Both the position numbers and the translations under genes were made by a program. This document shows, in pieces, positions 19,901 through 27,673 of a DNA stretch of 64,000 bases. The stretch lies in contig DATGWL010000028.1 in NCBI GenBank assembly GCA_035299505.1, forward strand, positions 4,101-68,100. Reading direction: 5' to 3'. Source of the stretch: M3007 sp035299505. Its GTDB lineage: Bacteria; Bacteroidota; Bacteroidia; Chitinophagales; Saprospiraceae. Positions within the stretch are counted from its first letter, which is position 1. Each line of letters opens with the position of its first letter. The notes below the pieces were generated by a model that ran no database searches, was not told where the DNA came from, and worked only from the letters and a program-made list of their open reading frames with translations.

Positions 19901-20074
19901 TCTGCCCAGGCGGCGTTGGAGTCTATCCTGGAGAACTACAACGGCGATGATCCAAGCATCAAAGAAACAGCACGGAAGAAATACGAGCGTTTAAGCAGCA
20001 ATCGTCCTATTATGAACAATTCCTCTGAGAAGAGTGGAAAGACCTTGTTGGATATGGATGAGGGGGGGAATTAA
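16937..20074 (+). CDS. large periplasmic tetratricopeptide repeat protein
   Basis: The 1,045-residue protein starts at the ATG at 16937 with a signal peptide (KSISALLLLLSAYVLSAQ). The whole mature part is TPR repeats, with recurrent motifs such as ALTYYDLAPE, QLGDTYFEMERYDKAI and YHLAQIQYKQRKYADAEEM. The repeats resemble those of outer-membrane assembly or Tol-Pal-associated TPR proteins (YbgF/BamD-like), so a scaffold role in the periplasm is likely. An outer-membrane barrel protein is encoded 84 nt downstream on the same strand, and the two probably work together at the envelope. The specific function is not established. Confidence 0.82.
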   Translation: MFLRKSISALLLLLSAYVLSAQETAVFNEANLAYKRGVDFFNQSLYGVAQKEFRNAMDLLRPVNEPDWKAVKTDAELYHAKCAVRLGQPEAEKLVLDFLRENSPSPVASQAALEIGDYYFNRKEYEKALTYYDLAPEGSGPTRDEIRFKTGYAYFVTKKFGLAKTAFMPLKDNTRSQFYEQANYYYGCCSFFEGKYEDAAKSFIRAEQSDKYKTVVPYYLTQIYAAQKNYDKVISYGGPKAKDNNVKNRAEINQLVGQAYYEKGDFKNALPYLEFAAKNGVALRPSDYYQLGYAQYQNGQYKQAIQNFEELTKQDSVLGQNGLYHLGDCYLRVKDKNSKFNARNAFGQAASMNYDKAVKEDALINYAKLSYELKYDRDAIEALQRINPSSKYYEDGQALMSEIFLNTRDYDRAVSSLENVKNRTARLDATYQQVTYLRGLQLYQNNQKEEARRYFNKSLEFPINKKTATLCSFWLGSISHEAGEYAVSKTHMSSFFNAAKPYAAELPEESSLHMCNYIQGYNHLKLKDYKSALTNFRAAVDGFKKSNSKNEQIRSAILGDAVLRSGDCYFKNKQYSDALAMYDEAVKKKYEGFEYALFQKAIIRGLQGDYQDKAIALESLVEDYPNSRYTDEALFQLGDTYFEMERYDKAIPPFKRIVSDFRGKSNLVNAALLKLGLISVNQGSSRVAIDYYKQVFAGNPEPEECKQALDALREIYVKDLGDPEGYNRFVETVPNCGGMKPGQTNSGEATAFESAEYQYNQGRYDRAIELLTNYLAKYPTGSNILPAYFLRAESYASQKQFEKAQKDYAAVVGKGNSKYYPKAAEKAALIALNTTKDYGQAFEYARKWEDAALTESSRFDAQLVALQAAYRTNNSVAVAEYANKINKSKLANQEQLAIANFYSGKMAYDKGEFTRAYPALQSVTENSTSELMAESYHYLAQIQYKQRKYADAEEMITEANKASAGYDDWIARNLILLSDVYADQGDKISAQAALESILENYNGDDPSIKETARKKYERLSSNRPIMNNSSEKSGKTLLDMDEGGN

Positions 20075-20129
20075 GGGTTTGAGGGGTTTGAAGGGTTTGA
20101 GGGGTTTGATGACCGCTAAGCGGTCAAAC
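20073..20129. repeat. 9-bp tandem repeat plus palindrome (intergenic repeat family A)
   Basis: Four tandem 9-mers of the form (A/G)AGGGTTTG-type are followed by the palindrome GACCGCTAAGCGGTC (20111-20125). They start at the stop codon of the TPR gene and lie 30 nt before the next gene. Related 9-mer arrays occur at 49918, 51060 and 59307. Confidence 0.75.
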
Positions 20130-20158
20130 TTAAATAACACAAACATCAATTTTGAACA

Positions 20159-21805
20159 ATGCAATTCCAACATAAATATTTGATCCTGGCTGCTGCAATG
20201 CTAACTTTCTCTTTGGCAGCTAACGCCCAGAAAGACCTGGAGGGCGATAATGTGACCGTAGTAAAATCATTCGACGCCCAGTTGCTGGAGGCCAACAAAC
20301 TATCTGTGCCTCCTACCCTGCCAGCGTTGGATACCACCACCAAGGTGCAGAACTACACAGTGCCTCCGCATCCATCGAACATCAAATACGATCCGCCTAA
20401 ATTGCGTCCACTGGGTGTAAAAGCGGCGCCAAAAGAAGCTGATTATGATGGTTTCGTTAAGCTTGGCGCCGGTGTTCCCAATACCATTTGGGGTGAGGGT
20501 GGTTATTATTTTAAGGCCAAGGATAAATTTGATGGCAAGATTTGGCTGCGCCACCACCGTTTGAGTGCAGATAAGGCCGTAGAAAATCAAATGTTCCAAA
20601 AAACATCAGGTTTGTTGAGCGGCAATATTTTCCTGCCCAACAACCTGGCAACCCAGGTAGATGTTGGTTACACCTACGACCGGGTGCATTTTTATGGATA
20701 CAATGACGATTCTCTGGAGTTTTCACCGGGCAGAACCCGGCAGGATTTTAAGATTCTTGACCTGGGCGCCCGACTCTACAACAGTGCCCGGAATGATGCC
20801 GATTTGAATTTCTCTGTTGCGCCGAAATTTTACCTGTTGACTGATTTTTATTCCAACAAGGAAAACCATTTTGAGCTCGGTTTGTCGGCCACCAAATGGT
20901 TCAATGAGAAACACGCCCTGCGGGTAAATATCCGTCCGGATCTGACATCTTTTGAGGATACGGTATCCCAAAAACTGAATAACATTTACCTCCAGCCTTC
21001 CTTCACACTGCATTTTGACATGTTGCAGTTTAAGATTGGTGGTAATTTCGTGAACAACCGCGATGTATTCAGTATCTTCCCGGATGCAGAACTGACCTTG
21101 CGCGTTTGGGGTGATGGTATTCAGGCATTTGTGGGCGCGAATGGAGATTTGCGCAAAAACTCCTACCGGAGCCTTTCTACTTACAACCCCTTCATCCAGA
21201 TTCGCGGCAGCGAGCTTAGAAACACCCGCTGGGACAACTACTATGGCGGCTTGAAGGGCAATTTCGGTTGGTTGGAGTACAACGGCCAGGTGGGTTATTC
21301 CAAAGCATCTGATCTGGCACTGCACCAAACTTCCTTTGACCAGGATGGCATCACCAGATTCCGTGTGCTGTATGATACCGTGAAGATGTTCAACATTCAG
21401 GGCACCATCAAGCTCAATCCGATTAAAAATCTGAGCATCACCGGAACATATAGCCAAAGTATTTTCGACAATGAAACAACGGGCACCTCTCTGGATGAAC
21501 TGGCTGTATGGGGTTTACCTGAAATCGAGGGCAATTTTGGGGCTGTTTACACCCTTGCAGAAGGTAAGGCTAATGTAAAGGCATCCCTACACATGGCCGA
21601 CCGCATTGCATTTCTGAATGAGCAGAACGAATTAGTGAAAAGCAAAACACTCGTGGATTTGAGTTTTGGCGGCTCCTATTATTTCACCAAGAACATTGGT
21701 GTGTTCCTTGATATCAATAACCTGCTGAATAACCGCCGCGAACGCTGGTACCGTTACCCAACCATTGGCACCAACTTCCTGGGTGGTTTCGTAGCCCGAT
21801 TCTAA
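20159..21805 (+). CDS. outer-membrane beta-barrel protein, TonB-dependent-receptor-like
   Basis: The 548-residue protein has a signal peptide (LILAAAMLTFSLAANAQ). An extended Pro-rich N-terminal part is followed by alternating amphipathic strands ending in a terminal aromatic residue (GTNFLGGFVARF), as in outer-membrane barrels. The strands resemble the barrel of TonB-dependent receptors, but no plug domain or TonB box is evident and the protein is short for that family. It follows the large TPR gene, and a TPR/barrel pair of this kind is common in Bacteroidota. The substrate is unknown. Confidence 0.72.
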   Translation: MQFQHKYLILAAAMLTFSLAANAQKDLEGDNVTVVKSFDAQLLEANKLSVPPTLPALDTTTKVQNYTVPPHPSNIKYDPPKLRPLGVKAAPKEADYDGFVKLGAGVPNTIWGEGGYYFKAKDKFDGKIWLRHHRLSADKAVENQMFQKTSGLLSGNIFLPNNLATQVDVGYTYDRVHFYGYNDDSLEFSPGRTRQDFKILDLGARLYNSARNDADLNFSVAPKFYLLTDFYSNKENHFELGLSATKWFNEKHALRVNIRPDLTSFEDTVSQKLNNIYLQPSFTLHFDMLQFKIGGNFVNNRDVFSIFPDAELTLRVWGDGIQAFVGANGDLRKNSYRSLSTYNPFIQIRGSELRNTRWDNYYGGLKGNFGWLEYNGQVGYSKASDLALHQTSFDQDGITRFRVLYDTVKMFNIQGTIKLNPIKNLSITGTYSQSIFDNETTGTSLDELAVWGLPEIEGNFGAVYTLAEGKANVKASLHMADRIAFLNEQNELVKSKTLVDLSFGGSYYFTKNIGVFLDINNLLNNRRERWYRYPTIGTNFLGGFVARF

Positions 21806-22024
21806 AGGCACAAAGTGAAACGCGAAGACGCGAAGGCACGAAGGCACGAAGACACGAAGGCACGAAGGCACGAAGAGGCTGACTCTTTTACCGCATAGGA
21901 GTAGAGGTTAAATGATTGATTTTCAATTCCTCTGCGGCAAAAAACACTTTTGAGACACCCTCTTTGAGCTAACTTAATTCTTTGTGCCTTTGTGTCTTCG
22001 CGCCTTCGTGTACCTTTAGTGCCT
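21806..22024. repeat. inverted pair of CGAAG-type tandem repeats (family D)
   Basis: A tract of AAGGCACGAAG and AAGACGCGAAG units (21806-21878) is followed, after a 100-nt spacer, by its inverted counterpart (21980-22024, TTTGTGTCTTCGCGCC type). The arms could fold into a long imperfect stem between the barrel gene and the amidase gene. The same unit occurs near 24476 and 40225-40616. Confidence 0.75.
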
Positions 22025-22052
22025 TAACCTAAAACTTATTTCCCTGCAAAAT

Positions 22053-22841
22053 ATGAAAGCAACCAGTATTCCTCAACATGAGGCTACATTTCGCCAGACT
22101 GGCATTGATTCCAGTGGGACCAAGTTTATACTTACTGATGAATTTGCCAAAATACAGGACAAGGCAGGTGGCCAAATAGCTCTGGTAGATTGTGTCAAAC
22201 AAGTACCTGACAAATCCTATTACTATGAGGAGGAATTTCCGAAAGAACGCATTGTACTGCATTTCACAGCAGGTTATTTGAAGGGTGATATCGCACAACT
22301 TTCCAGGAAAAGTGTAGAGGTTTCAGTACCCTTCGTGATTGCTCGTTCGGGTCATATCTACAACCTTTGGGCCTCCAAATACTGGTCGTATCACCTGGGC
22401 GCCGGCGCTATTGGCGGGAATACAGCCATGAGTCAGCGCAGCATTGGTATAGAAATCTCCAACATTGGCTTTTTGCGCAAAAAAACCGGAGGTTTGCTCC
22501 ATACCGTCTACAGTACTGAAGATGTGTATTGCACAGACAAGGAAACAACCTTTTTCCAAAAACTACCCAGTCCATATCGTGGCGAACAATACTACGCCAC
22601 CTTCACCAACGCCCAGTACGTGGCTCTGGTTCAACTGCTGCGTTTTCTTACTGCGCGTTACAAGATTCCACGCACCTTTTTACCGGTAGCCAAACGTTTT
22701 GATCCGTTTGCCTCCACAGCAGAAGCCGAAGGATTTAAGGGTATCTGTTCCCACGTCAATTTCCGTCCAACAGGCAAATGGGATATTGGGCCGGCATTTA
22801 ACTGGGGCAAACTGGAAAAGGGCTTGAAAATCGGGGCTTAA
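22053..22841 (+). CDS. N-acetylmuramoyl-L-alanine amidase (Amidase_2 type)
   Basis: The 262-residue protein matches the Amidase_2/PGRP fold. The first zinc ligand is His70 in IVLHFTAG, followed by the conserved VPFVIARSGHIYNL and the SIGIEISN strand. The second His lies in CSHVNF and the third ligand (Asp) in KWDIGPAF near residues 234-243. These enzymes cut the amide bond between muramic acid and the stem peptide of peptidoglycan. No signal peptide is seen, so it may act in the cytoplasm on recycled fragments or be exported by another route. It stands alone, with repeats upstream and a sigma factor gene 114 nt downstream. Confidence 0.8.
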   Translation: MKATSIPQHEATFRQTGIDSSGTKFILTDEFAKIQDKAGGQIALVDCVKQVPDKSYYYEEEFPKERIVLHFTAGYLKGDIAQLSRKSVEVSVPFVIARSGHIYNLWASKYWSYHLGAGAIGGNTAMSQRSIGIEISNIGFLRKKTGGLLHTVYSTEDVYCTDKETTFFQKLPSPYRGEQYYATFTNAQYVALVQLLRFLTARYKIPRTFLPVAKRFDPFASTAEAEGFKGICSHVNFRPTGKWDIGPAFNWGKLEKGLKIGA

Positions 22842-22955
22842 GAACATAACGGGAATTTTCTCGGCAGGTTAAAAATAAATATTGACCTGTTGTTCACATA
22901 TCACGCATGCCGGGCATTAACCTGTAAATGCGCCGCTCTACCATTATCCGAGCGT

Positions 22956-23495
22956 ATGAATGGTAACCAAAACGAATTAGAAGCCTTTCGGAAAAACCCT
23001 AACCAAACGGTTTCGGGTTTATACCAAAACTGTCGCCCCAAATTCATCGGCTGGGGGAAGGATGCTACGCGCACAAGCGTACATGACCTTGCCGATATTT
23101 TTCAAAACGCCGTAATGATTATGGTGCTCAACCTGGAATCGGGCCGGCTCACTGAGCTGGTTGGAACCTTGTGTACCTATTTGTTTGGTATTGGAAAAAA
23201 CCTATTGCAAGCTTTTCGGAGAAAACAGGGCAGAATCGGATTGCCGGGCGATGATGCGTTCCCATATGTAAAGGGAACTGATGCAGGCGCCGAAGAAGCT
23301 ATGATGATTCAGGAGTCGGAAGCTCATCTGTGGGCAAGAGTAGATGCCTTGGGAGAACCCGGCCGCAGTTTGCTGATCCTCACGTACCGCGATGGACTTA
23401 ACAGTCAGGAAATTGCAGATGTGCTAGGGTATTCGAGCCCGGAAGTAGTACGGCAACTACGCAAACGTTGTCTGGACAAACTTAGAAAACAATAG
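22956..23495 (+). CDS. ECF-like RNA polymerase sigma factor
   Basis: The 179-residue protein uses the ATG at 22956. A diverged region 2 (DLADIFQNAVMIMVLNL, then YLFGIGKNLLQAFRRK) is followed by a clear region 4 helix-turn-helix (LLILTYRDGLNSQEIADVLG, then SSPEVVRQLRKRCLDKLRK). It should direct RNA polymerase to a small regulon under control of a partner. The next gene, 84 nt downstream, encodes a single-pass membrane protein that is a good candidate for its anti-sigma or signalling partner. No promoter of the canonical type was found. Confidence 0.78.
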   Translation: MNGNQNELEAFRKNPNQTVSGLYQNCRPKFIGWGKDATRTSVHDLADIFQNAVMIMVLNLESGRLTELVGTLCTYLFGIGKNLLQAFRRKQGRIGLPGDDAFPYVKGTDAGAEEAMMIQESEAHLWARVDALGEPGRSLLILTYRDGLNSQEIADVLGYSSPEVVRQLRKRCLDKLRKQ

Positions 23496-23579
23496 CTAAT
23501 TAGTTAATATAGACCTTTCAAACCTTACTCCAATGAACAAATCCATTTCGCCTCTTTTGGCATCAACGATGACTAAAAA

Positions 23580-24338
23580 ATGGAAAACCGATCAGAACAC
23601 CTTCTTGAGGCATACTTTGCCCATTCGCTTACAGAGGCTGAAGCAGCCGAACTAACATCCCTGCTTCAGTCTGATCAGGACCTGGCTGCTGAAATACGCT
23701 TCAGGCAACAAATCGTCCGTGCAGTCCAGGATAAATCCCTGCGTGCCGGGATAGAAAATCCGGATTGGGCAAAAGCCACCATTCCTCCTTCCGGCTCAGG
23801 TGCGGGTCCCGCCATCAAACGACAAATGTGGTCCAGATACATGTATGCTGCTGCTGCTGTGGTTGTTGTACTGGTATTTGCCTGGTTTTTTATCCCAGCC
23901 AGTTCAAAAGCTGATTTGATTGCCAGTCAAACAGCATCATTTCCCAACAAAATGACTTTTAAAAGTCTGGGGAAAGAAGCTTTAACCGTTCCACCTGAAG
24001 TGATACAGGCATTTAATCTGTACGATCAGCAAAACTACTCAGCTGCGGCTCCAGCCATCGAGAAAATTGTATCCACCTATCCAGACATAGTGGACTATCG
24101 TTTTTACTGGGGCGTATCACTGGTTCATATCCAACAATATGCACAAGCCATAAATGCGCTGGAACCGGTTTCCTTAAGCCAAAATGATTACCAAACCGTT
24201 AGTTTATACTACCTCGGACTAGCATATGCAGGCAATCAGGAAACAGACAAAGCCAAAACCACCCTCCAACGCTATGTAAATGCGCCAGACGGGGTAACCT
24301 ACCGAAAACAAGCCTTACACATCCTCAATAACTTGTAA
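23580..24338 (+). CDS. single-pass membrane protein with TPR domain, possible anti-sigma partner
   Basis: The 252-residue protein has a cytoplasmic N-terminal part of about 90 residues rich in Glu/Ala helices (LLEAYFAHSLTEAEAAELTS), as in anti-sigma-like proteins of Bacteroidota. One transmembrane segment (YAAAAVVVVLVFAWFFI, about 91-107) follows, then a periplasmic TPR-like part (AAPAIEKIVSTYPD and YYLGLAYAGNQETDKAKTTL). Its place directly after the sigma gene supports a membrane regulator that holds or releases the sigma factor. No recognised zinc-binding anti-sigma motif is present, so the role is inferred from context. Confidence 0.65.
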   Translation: MENRSEHLLEAYFAHSLTEAEAAELTSLLQSDQDLAAEIRFRQQIVRAVQDKSLRAGIENPDWAKATIPPSGSGAGPAIKRQMWSRYMYAAAAVVVVLVFAWFFIPASSKADLIASQTASFPNKMTFKSLGKEALTVPPEVIQAFNLYDQQNYSAAAPAIEKIVSTYPDIVDYRFYWGVSLVHIQQYAQAINALEPVSLSQNDYQTVSLYYLGLAYAGNQETDKAKTTLQRYVNAPDGVTYRKQALHILNNL

Positions 24339-24400
24339 CAAGGAAAGCTGTTTCTATTAGTCGCTTTTTTATTTTTACCGCAGGGCGGAGAGACGCAGAG

Positions 24401-24449
24401 GTGCTTAAACTGAGAGTCTCACTTTGAGTGAGACTCTCAGTTTAAGCAC
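24401..24449. terminator. perfect 23-bp palindromic hairpin between convergent genes
   Basis: Arms at 24401-24423 and 24427-24449 are exact complements with a 3-nt loop (TTG). The hairpin lies between the plus-strand TPR membrane gene and the minus-strand porZ gene and could stop transcription from either side. It is unusually long and perfect for a terminator. Confidence 0.7.
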
Positions 24450-24475
24450 AAACCAGCAGCGAAACTGCTAATATC

Positions 24476-24522
24476 TTTGCGCCTTCGTGCCTTTGCGCCT
24501 TCGTGTTTCTCCTTCGTGCCTT
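24476..24522. repeat. CGAAG-type tandem repeat (family D)
   Basis: Units of the form TTTGCGCCTTCGTGCC run up to the 3' end of porZ. They match in inverted orientation the units at 21806 and 40225. Confidence 0.7.
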
Positions 24523-24524
24523 GC

Positions 24525-26867
24525 CTAGTGGAGGAAGACCAGTTTAGTAACGATCGCATCTGGCTCATCAAATGAAGCCTGGCTGGTGGCATAGATCATG
24601 TATACACCAGAAGCAACACGTCGCCCAAGGTAGTCTTTACCATTCCAAACAGCCTGACCGCCCAGGGCTTTCCCTTCATATACCAGATGCCCTGCGGTGT
24701 CGGTCACTTTGATATTGGCATCTCTGGCTAATCCGTAGATAGCAATCGGGCCATCGTAACCGGGCTGTACAGGATTGGGGTATGCATACGCACCCGGACG
24801 GTTTACTTTTCCGCCTTCTGTGGCGCCTGTGCGCAGGGAAACAAGTCCTTTTTCCGTGCCAATCCAGGCTTCTCCTGTGACAGGATTCACAGCAATATCT
24901 GTAATAGCATTATCGAAAAGCGGACTGTTGGTATTGGTATAACGTGCAATCTGGGTAAGTGCATCCGGCGACTGTACAAAAACGCCATTGGTGGTTCCGA
25001 ACCATTTTTGGTTGGCGCCATCTATGGCAATGGATTTTACGTCTTCCGTTTCCAAAAGGTAGCCATTGAATCCATCCACATTTACAATGCGGCGGCGGCC
25101 TTTACAATCCTCATCAAACACATTTGCGCCACATTCAAAACTAACAGCGCCTTGTTGTGTACCTACCCATACATCACCATCTAAGTCTACTGAAATACAG
25201 TTGATGAAATTAGTGGGCAAAACGCTGTTGGCCGTGGTAATTACCCGATACCGGTCGTCTGATTCACTTTCCAGGTCCGAACCTGAATCATACACTAATA
25301 TACCCGCGCTAAAGGCGATAACAAACCATTTATACCCATTTTGGTCCACAGCCACCTGCAACAGATTGTTGGCAGGAGCTCCGGTAAAATTGAGCAGAGT
25401 TCCGTCTGGTTTCAATACAGCGATGGGTGAATTGGCGCCATAGTTACTGATCCAGAGGTTTTCATCCTGGTCAAAAGCGAGCCCACCGATTGCGGTGCGG
25501 TTTTCACCGGAATTGCCGGCATTTTGGAGGATAGAGTTGTTTTTGCTGTATCTCCGCACATAATTATCCTCCTCATCGAATTCCAGAAGACCTCCCAACC
25601 AACTTCCGGTAAATACATGGTTATCTGAAGGACGTACCACAACTTTCCATAAATCTTTGTAAGATTCTTCGCCATCTACAATTTCAGGAACCGTTCTTTC
25701 AGACCAATCATTCCAAACCCCGTTTTTAAACCGGTAAACCCCATCCCGGTAGCCTACCACACCCAGATTGGGCGCCGGCCCGGGTGTTGCCACATAGGTG
25801 GTTCCATCTGAGGAAAAGGCAATTTCTGAACTCCTGTGTGCATATGGTGAGGCAAACTTAAACTGATCGCAGGTACCTGCGTTGAGGTCCAGATACCTGA
25901 ACTTGTCGGTTAAGTCTGCCAGCCAAAATTCTTTAGTACCGTCTTCTATACCAAACAGGGGTAGTTCAGCGCTACAACTTCCCTGAATTTCGTATTTAAA
26001 GTCTGGTGTTTCAAAATATTCAATTACCCCCAAACCAAAATTATTGGGATCACCCCAGCCAGCCAGCATACCAGAGCCTTCTGCACTAAGATATTTAACA
26101 GACCGCTGCGGGTGACTGCCCACTTCAACCACATTAGCACCATCGTAGCGCAGGAGCTTTTTGTCAACCCCCAGCCACAATTGGCCATTCCAGATGCACA
26201 TTTCATTGTAGGAGGCGCTGGAAATAAACCCGGAGGATTCGGTCATTTCTTCCCAACGACTGAAATCAGCGGGGTTAACATCGTTTTCCGGCAGGCGGAA
26301 AAGTCCGTCTTCCGTTCCTGCCCACAGGTAGCCATTGTACCTGGCGAATGATCGAACAGGGATATTGGTAAACACTGTGTATACCGCTTCCGTTTGCTGA
26401 AGATCGAACTTCAACACGCCAAAACCACAGGCAAAAAAGGCCTGCTTTCCGTCAAAAAACACGTTGTAAATCTGCTTATCTCCCACAATATTGGGGTTTT
26501 TCTGAATGATAGGCAGATTGATCACCGATTCATCCCCGGGATAATACAGGTCGATATTGCTGTTGGTGTATGTGATTACTACCAGCTGCGATGCCGAATT
26601 GTACCGCACCAGGCTGATACCAACATCACTGAGACCCTCCACTTTGGTGACAAACCTTGTTGAACGATCAACTTTATCCAGTTCTACCAGGGCCCATTCT
26701 GTGGAAAAATAGACATAATCCTGGCTTTGGGTAACATACCGGGCTCTCTGCCAGGGAAGATGTTGCCTCCACTCGCCTATGGTCAACGGTGGAAAAATGG
26801 TGTCAATTTGGCCGGCAAGACCGGTGCTACAAAAAGTAATCAGTAAAAAAGCGGAGAATAAACGCAT
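24525..26867 (-). CDS. porZ: type IX secretion system protein PorZ
   Basis: The 780-residue protein starts at the ATG at 26867 with a signal peptide (RLFSAFLLITFCSTGLAG). The N-terminal beta-propeller opens with the PorZ signature (GEWRQHLPWQRARYV, then VYFSTEWALVELD). Two-component-regulator-type propeller blades follow (LWAGTEDGLFRL, VWVGTQQGAVSF, AWIGTEKGLVSL). The C-terminal domain (about 690-780) resembles a sorting-type beta-sandwich (YAYPNPVQPG, VASGVYMIYAT). In Porphyromonas, PorZ is a surface protein of the type IX secretion attachment complex that binds anionic LPS and hands it to the PorU sortase. The gene stands alone and ends against a convergent membrane gene. Confidence 0.85.
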   Translation of the reverse strand: MRLFSAFLLITFCSTGLAGQIDTIFPPLTIGEWRQHLPWQRARYVTQSQDYVYFSTEWALVELDKVDRSTRFVTKVEGLSDVGISLVRYNSASQLVVITYTNSNIDLYYPGDESVINLPIIQKNPNIVGDKQIYNVFFDGKQAFFACGFGVLKFDLQQTEAVYTVFTNIPVRSFARYNGYLWAGTEDGLFRLPENDVNPADFSRWEEMTESSGFISSASYNEMCIWNGQLWLGVDKKLLRYDGANVVEVGSHPQRSVKYLSAEGSGMLAGWGDPNNFGLGVIEYFETPDFKYEIQGSCSAELPLFGIEDGTKEFWLADLTDKFRYLDLNAGTCDQFKFASPYAHRSSEIAFSSDGTTYVATPGPAPNLGVVGYRDGVYRFKNGVWNDWSERTVPEIVDGEESYKDLWKVVVRPSDNHVFTGSWLGGLLEFDEEDNYVRRYSKNNSILQNAGNSGENRTAIGGLAFDQDENLWISNYGANSPIAVLKPDGTLLNFTGAPANNLLQVAVDQNGYKWFVIAFSAGILVYDSGSDLESESDDRYRVITTANSVLPTNFINCISVDLDGDVWVGTQQGAVSFECGANVFDEDCKGRRRIVNVDGFNGYLLETEDVKSIAIDGANQKWFGTTNGVFVQSPDALTQIARYTNTNSPLFDNAITDIAVNPVTGEAWIGTEKGLVSLRTGATEGGKVNRPGAYAYPNPVQPGYDGPIAIYGLARDANIKVTDTAGHLVYEGKALGGQAVWNGKDYLGRRVASGVYMIYATSQASFDEPDAIVTKLVFLH

Positions 26868-26941
26868 ATCGATCAGGCGATGCAATGGTTAAGTTGTGGG
26901 AATTGGCGCAGAAATGGGTTGGGGGGTTGCCTTTATACTGT

Positions 26942-27517
26942 TTATTGCCGATACAACTTGCCTGATTCCAGGTATTCCCACACGGCTTCCGGAACAAGGT
27001 ATCTTACAGATTTGCCCGCCTGCAAACATTCCCGGATGTAGGTAGCAGAAATATCCAGTGGAGGCGGCTCAAATACCCGAATCCTGGGGTGATGTGCCAG
27101 CTCTCCGAGTTCATATCCTGGTCGTTTATACACATAAATATCATAGCCGGCCAGAATTTGTTCGTAGTTTTTCCACAAGTGCAGGGAGCCAAGGTTATCG
27201 CCACCCATGATGAGCACAAATTGATGTTCCGGGTATTTTTCGTTCAGAAAACTCAGCGTATCAATGGTATAAGACGGCTTGGGCAATTGGAACTCTACGT
27301 CAGATGCCTTGAGCTTGGGATTATCTCCAATGCCCAGGTGCACCAGATGAAGCCGGTCGTGATCCCTGGCGAGCGTCTTTTTGGGTTTGAGCGGATTTTG
27401 TGGGCTCACTACCATCCAAACCCGATCGAGGTCTGTTTGGGTGGCCATATAATTGGCAATAATGAGGTGCCCGATATGAATGGGGTTAAAGGAGCCGAAA
27501 AAGAGGCCTATTTTCAT
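26942..27517 (-). CDS. nadD: nicotinate-nucleotide adenylyltransferase
   Basis: The 191-residue protein uses the ATG at 27517. It has the nucleotidyltransferase motif GSFNPIHIGH (residues 8-17), the second-half motif (DISATYIRECLQAGKSVRYL, a variant of ISSTxIR), and FVLIMGGDNLGSLHLWKNY, which are typical of bacterial NadD. The enzyme joins nicotinate mononucleotide and ATP to give deamido-NAD in the NAD pathway. It lies 74 nt upstream of porZ on the same strand and is divergent from the helicase gene. The length is normal for the family. Confidence 0.92.
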   Translation of the reverse strand: MKIGLFFGSFNPIHIGHLIIANYMATQTDLDRVWMVVSPQNPLKPKKTLARDHDRLHLVHLGIGDNPKLKASDVEFQLPKPSYTIDTLSFLNEKYPEHQFVLIMGGDNLGSLHLWKNYEQILAGYDIYVYKRPGYELGELAHHPRIRVFEPPPLDISATYIRECLQAGKSVRYLVPEAVWEYLESGKLYRQ

Positions 27518-27614
27518 GCAAATCAAATTGAGAAAGGCGAAAGTAAGGCAAGATAGTCTTTCCCTTTCAAAACATTTTATTTATAGTAAAGGCTACGCGC
27601 CTTGCCATCTTTCC

Positions 27615-27622
27615 TACCTTTG
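27615..27622 (+). promoter_or_regulatory. -7 box (TACCTTTG) for the pcrA-type helicase gene
   Basis: TACCTTTG fits the Bacteroidota -7 consensus TAnnTTTG and lies 52 nt before the ATG at 27674. A matching -33 box at the usual 19-nt spacing is not obvious. Confidence 0.5.
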
Positions 27623-27673
27623 TGCAGGATTAACCCAAAAACAGGAATCTCAAAGCGCAAGCTACCAGCCTTT

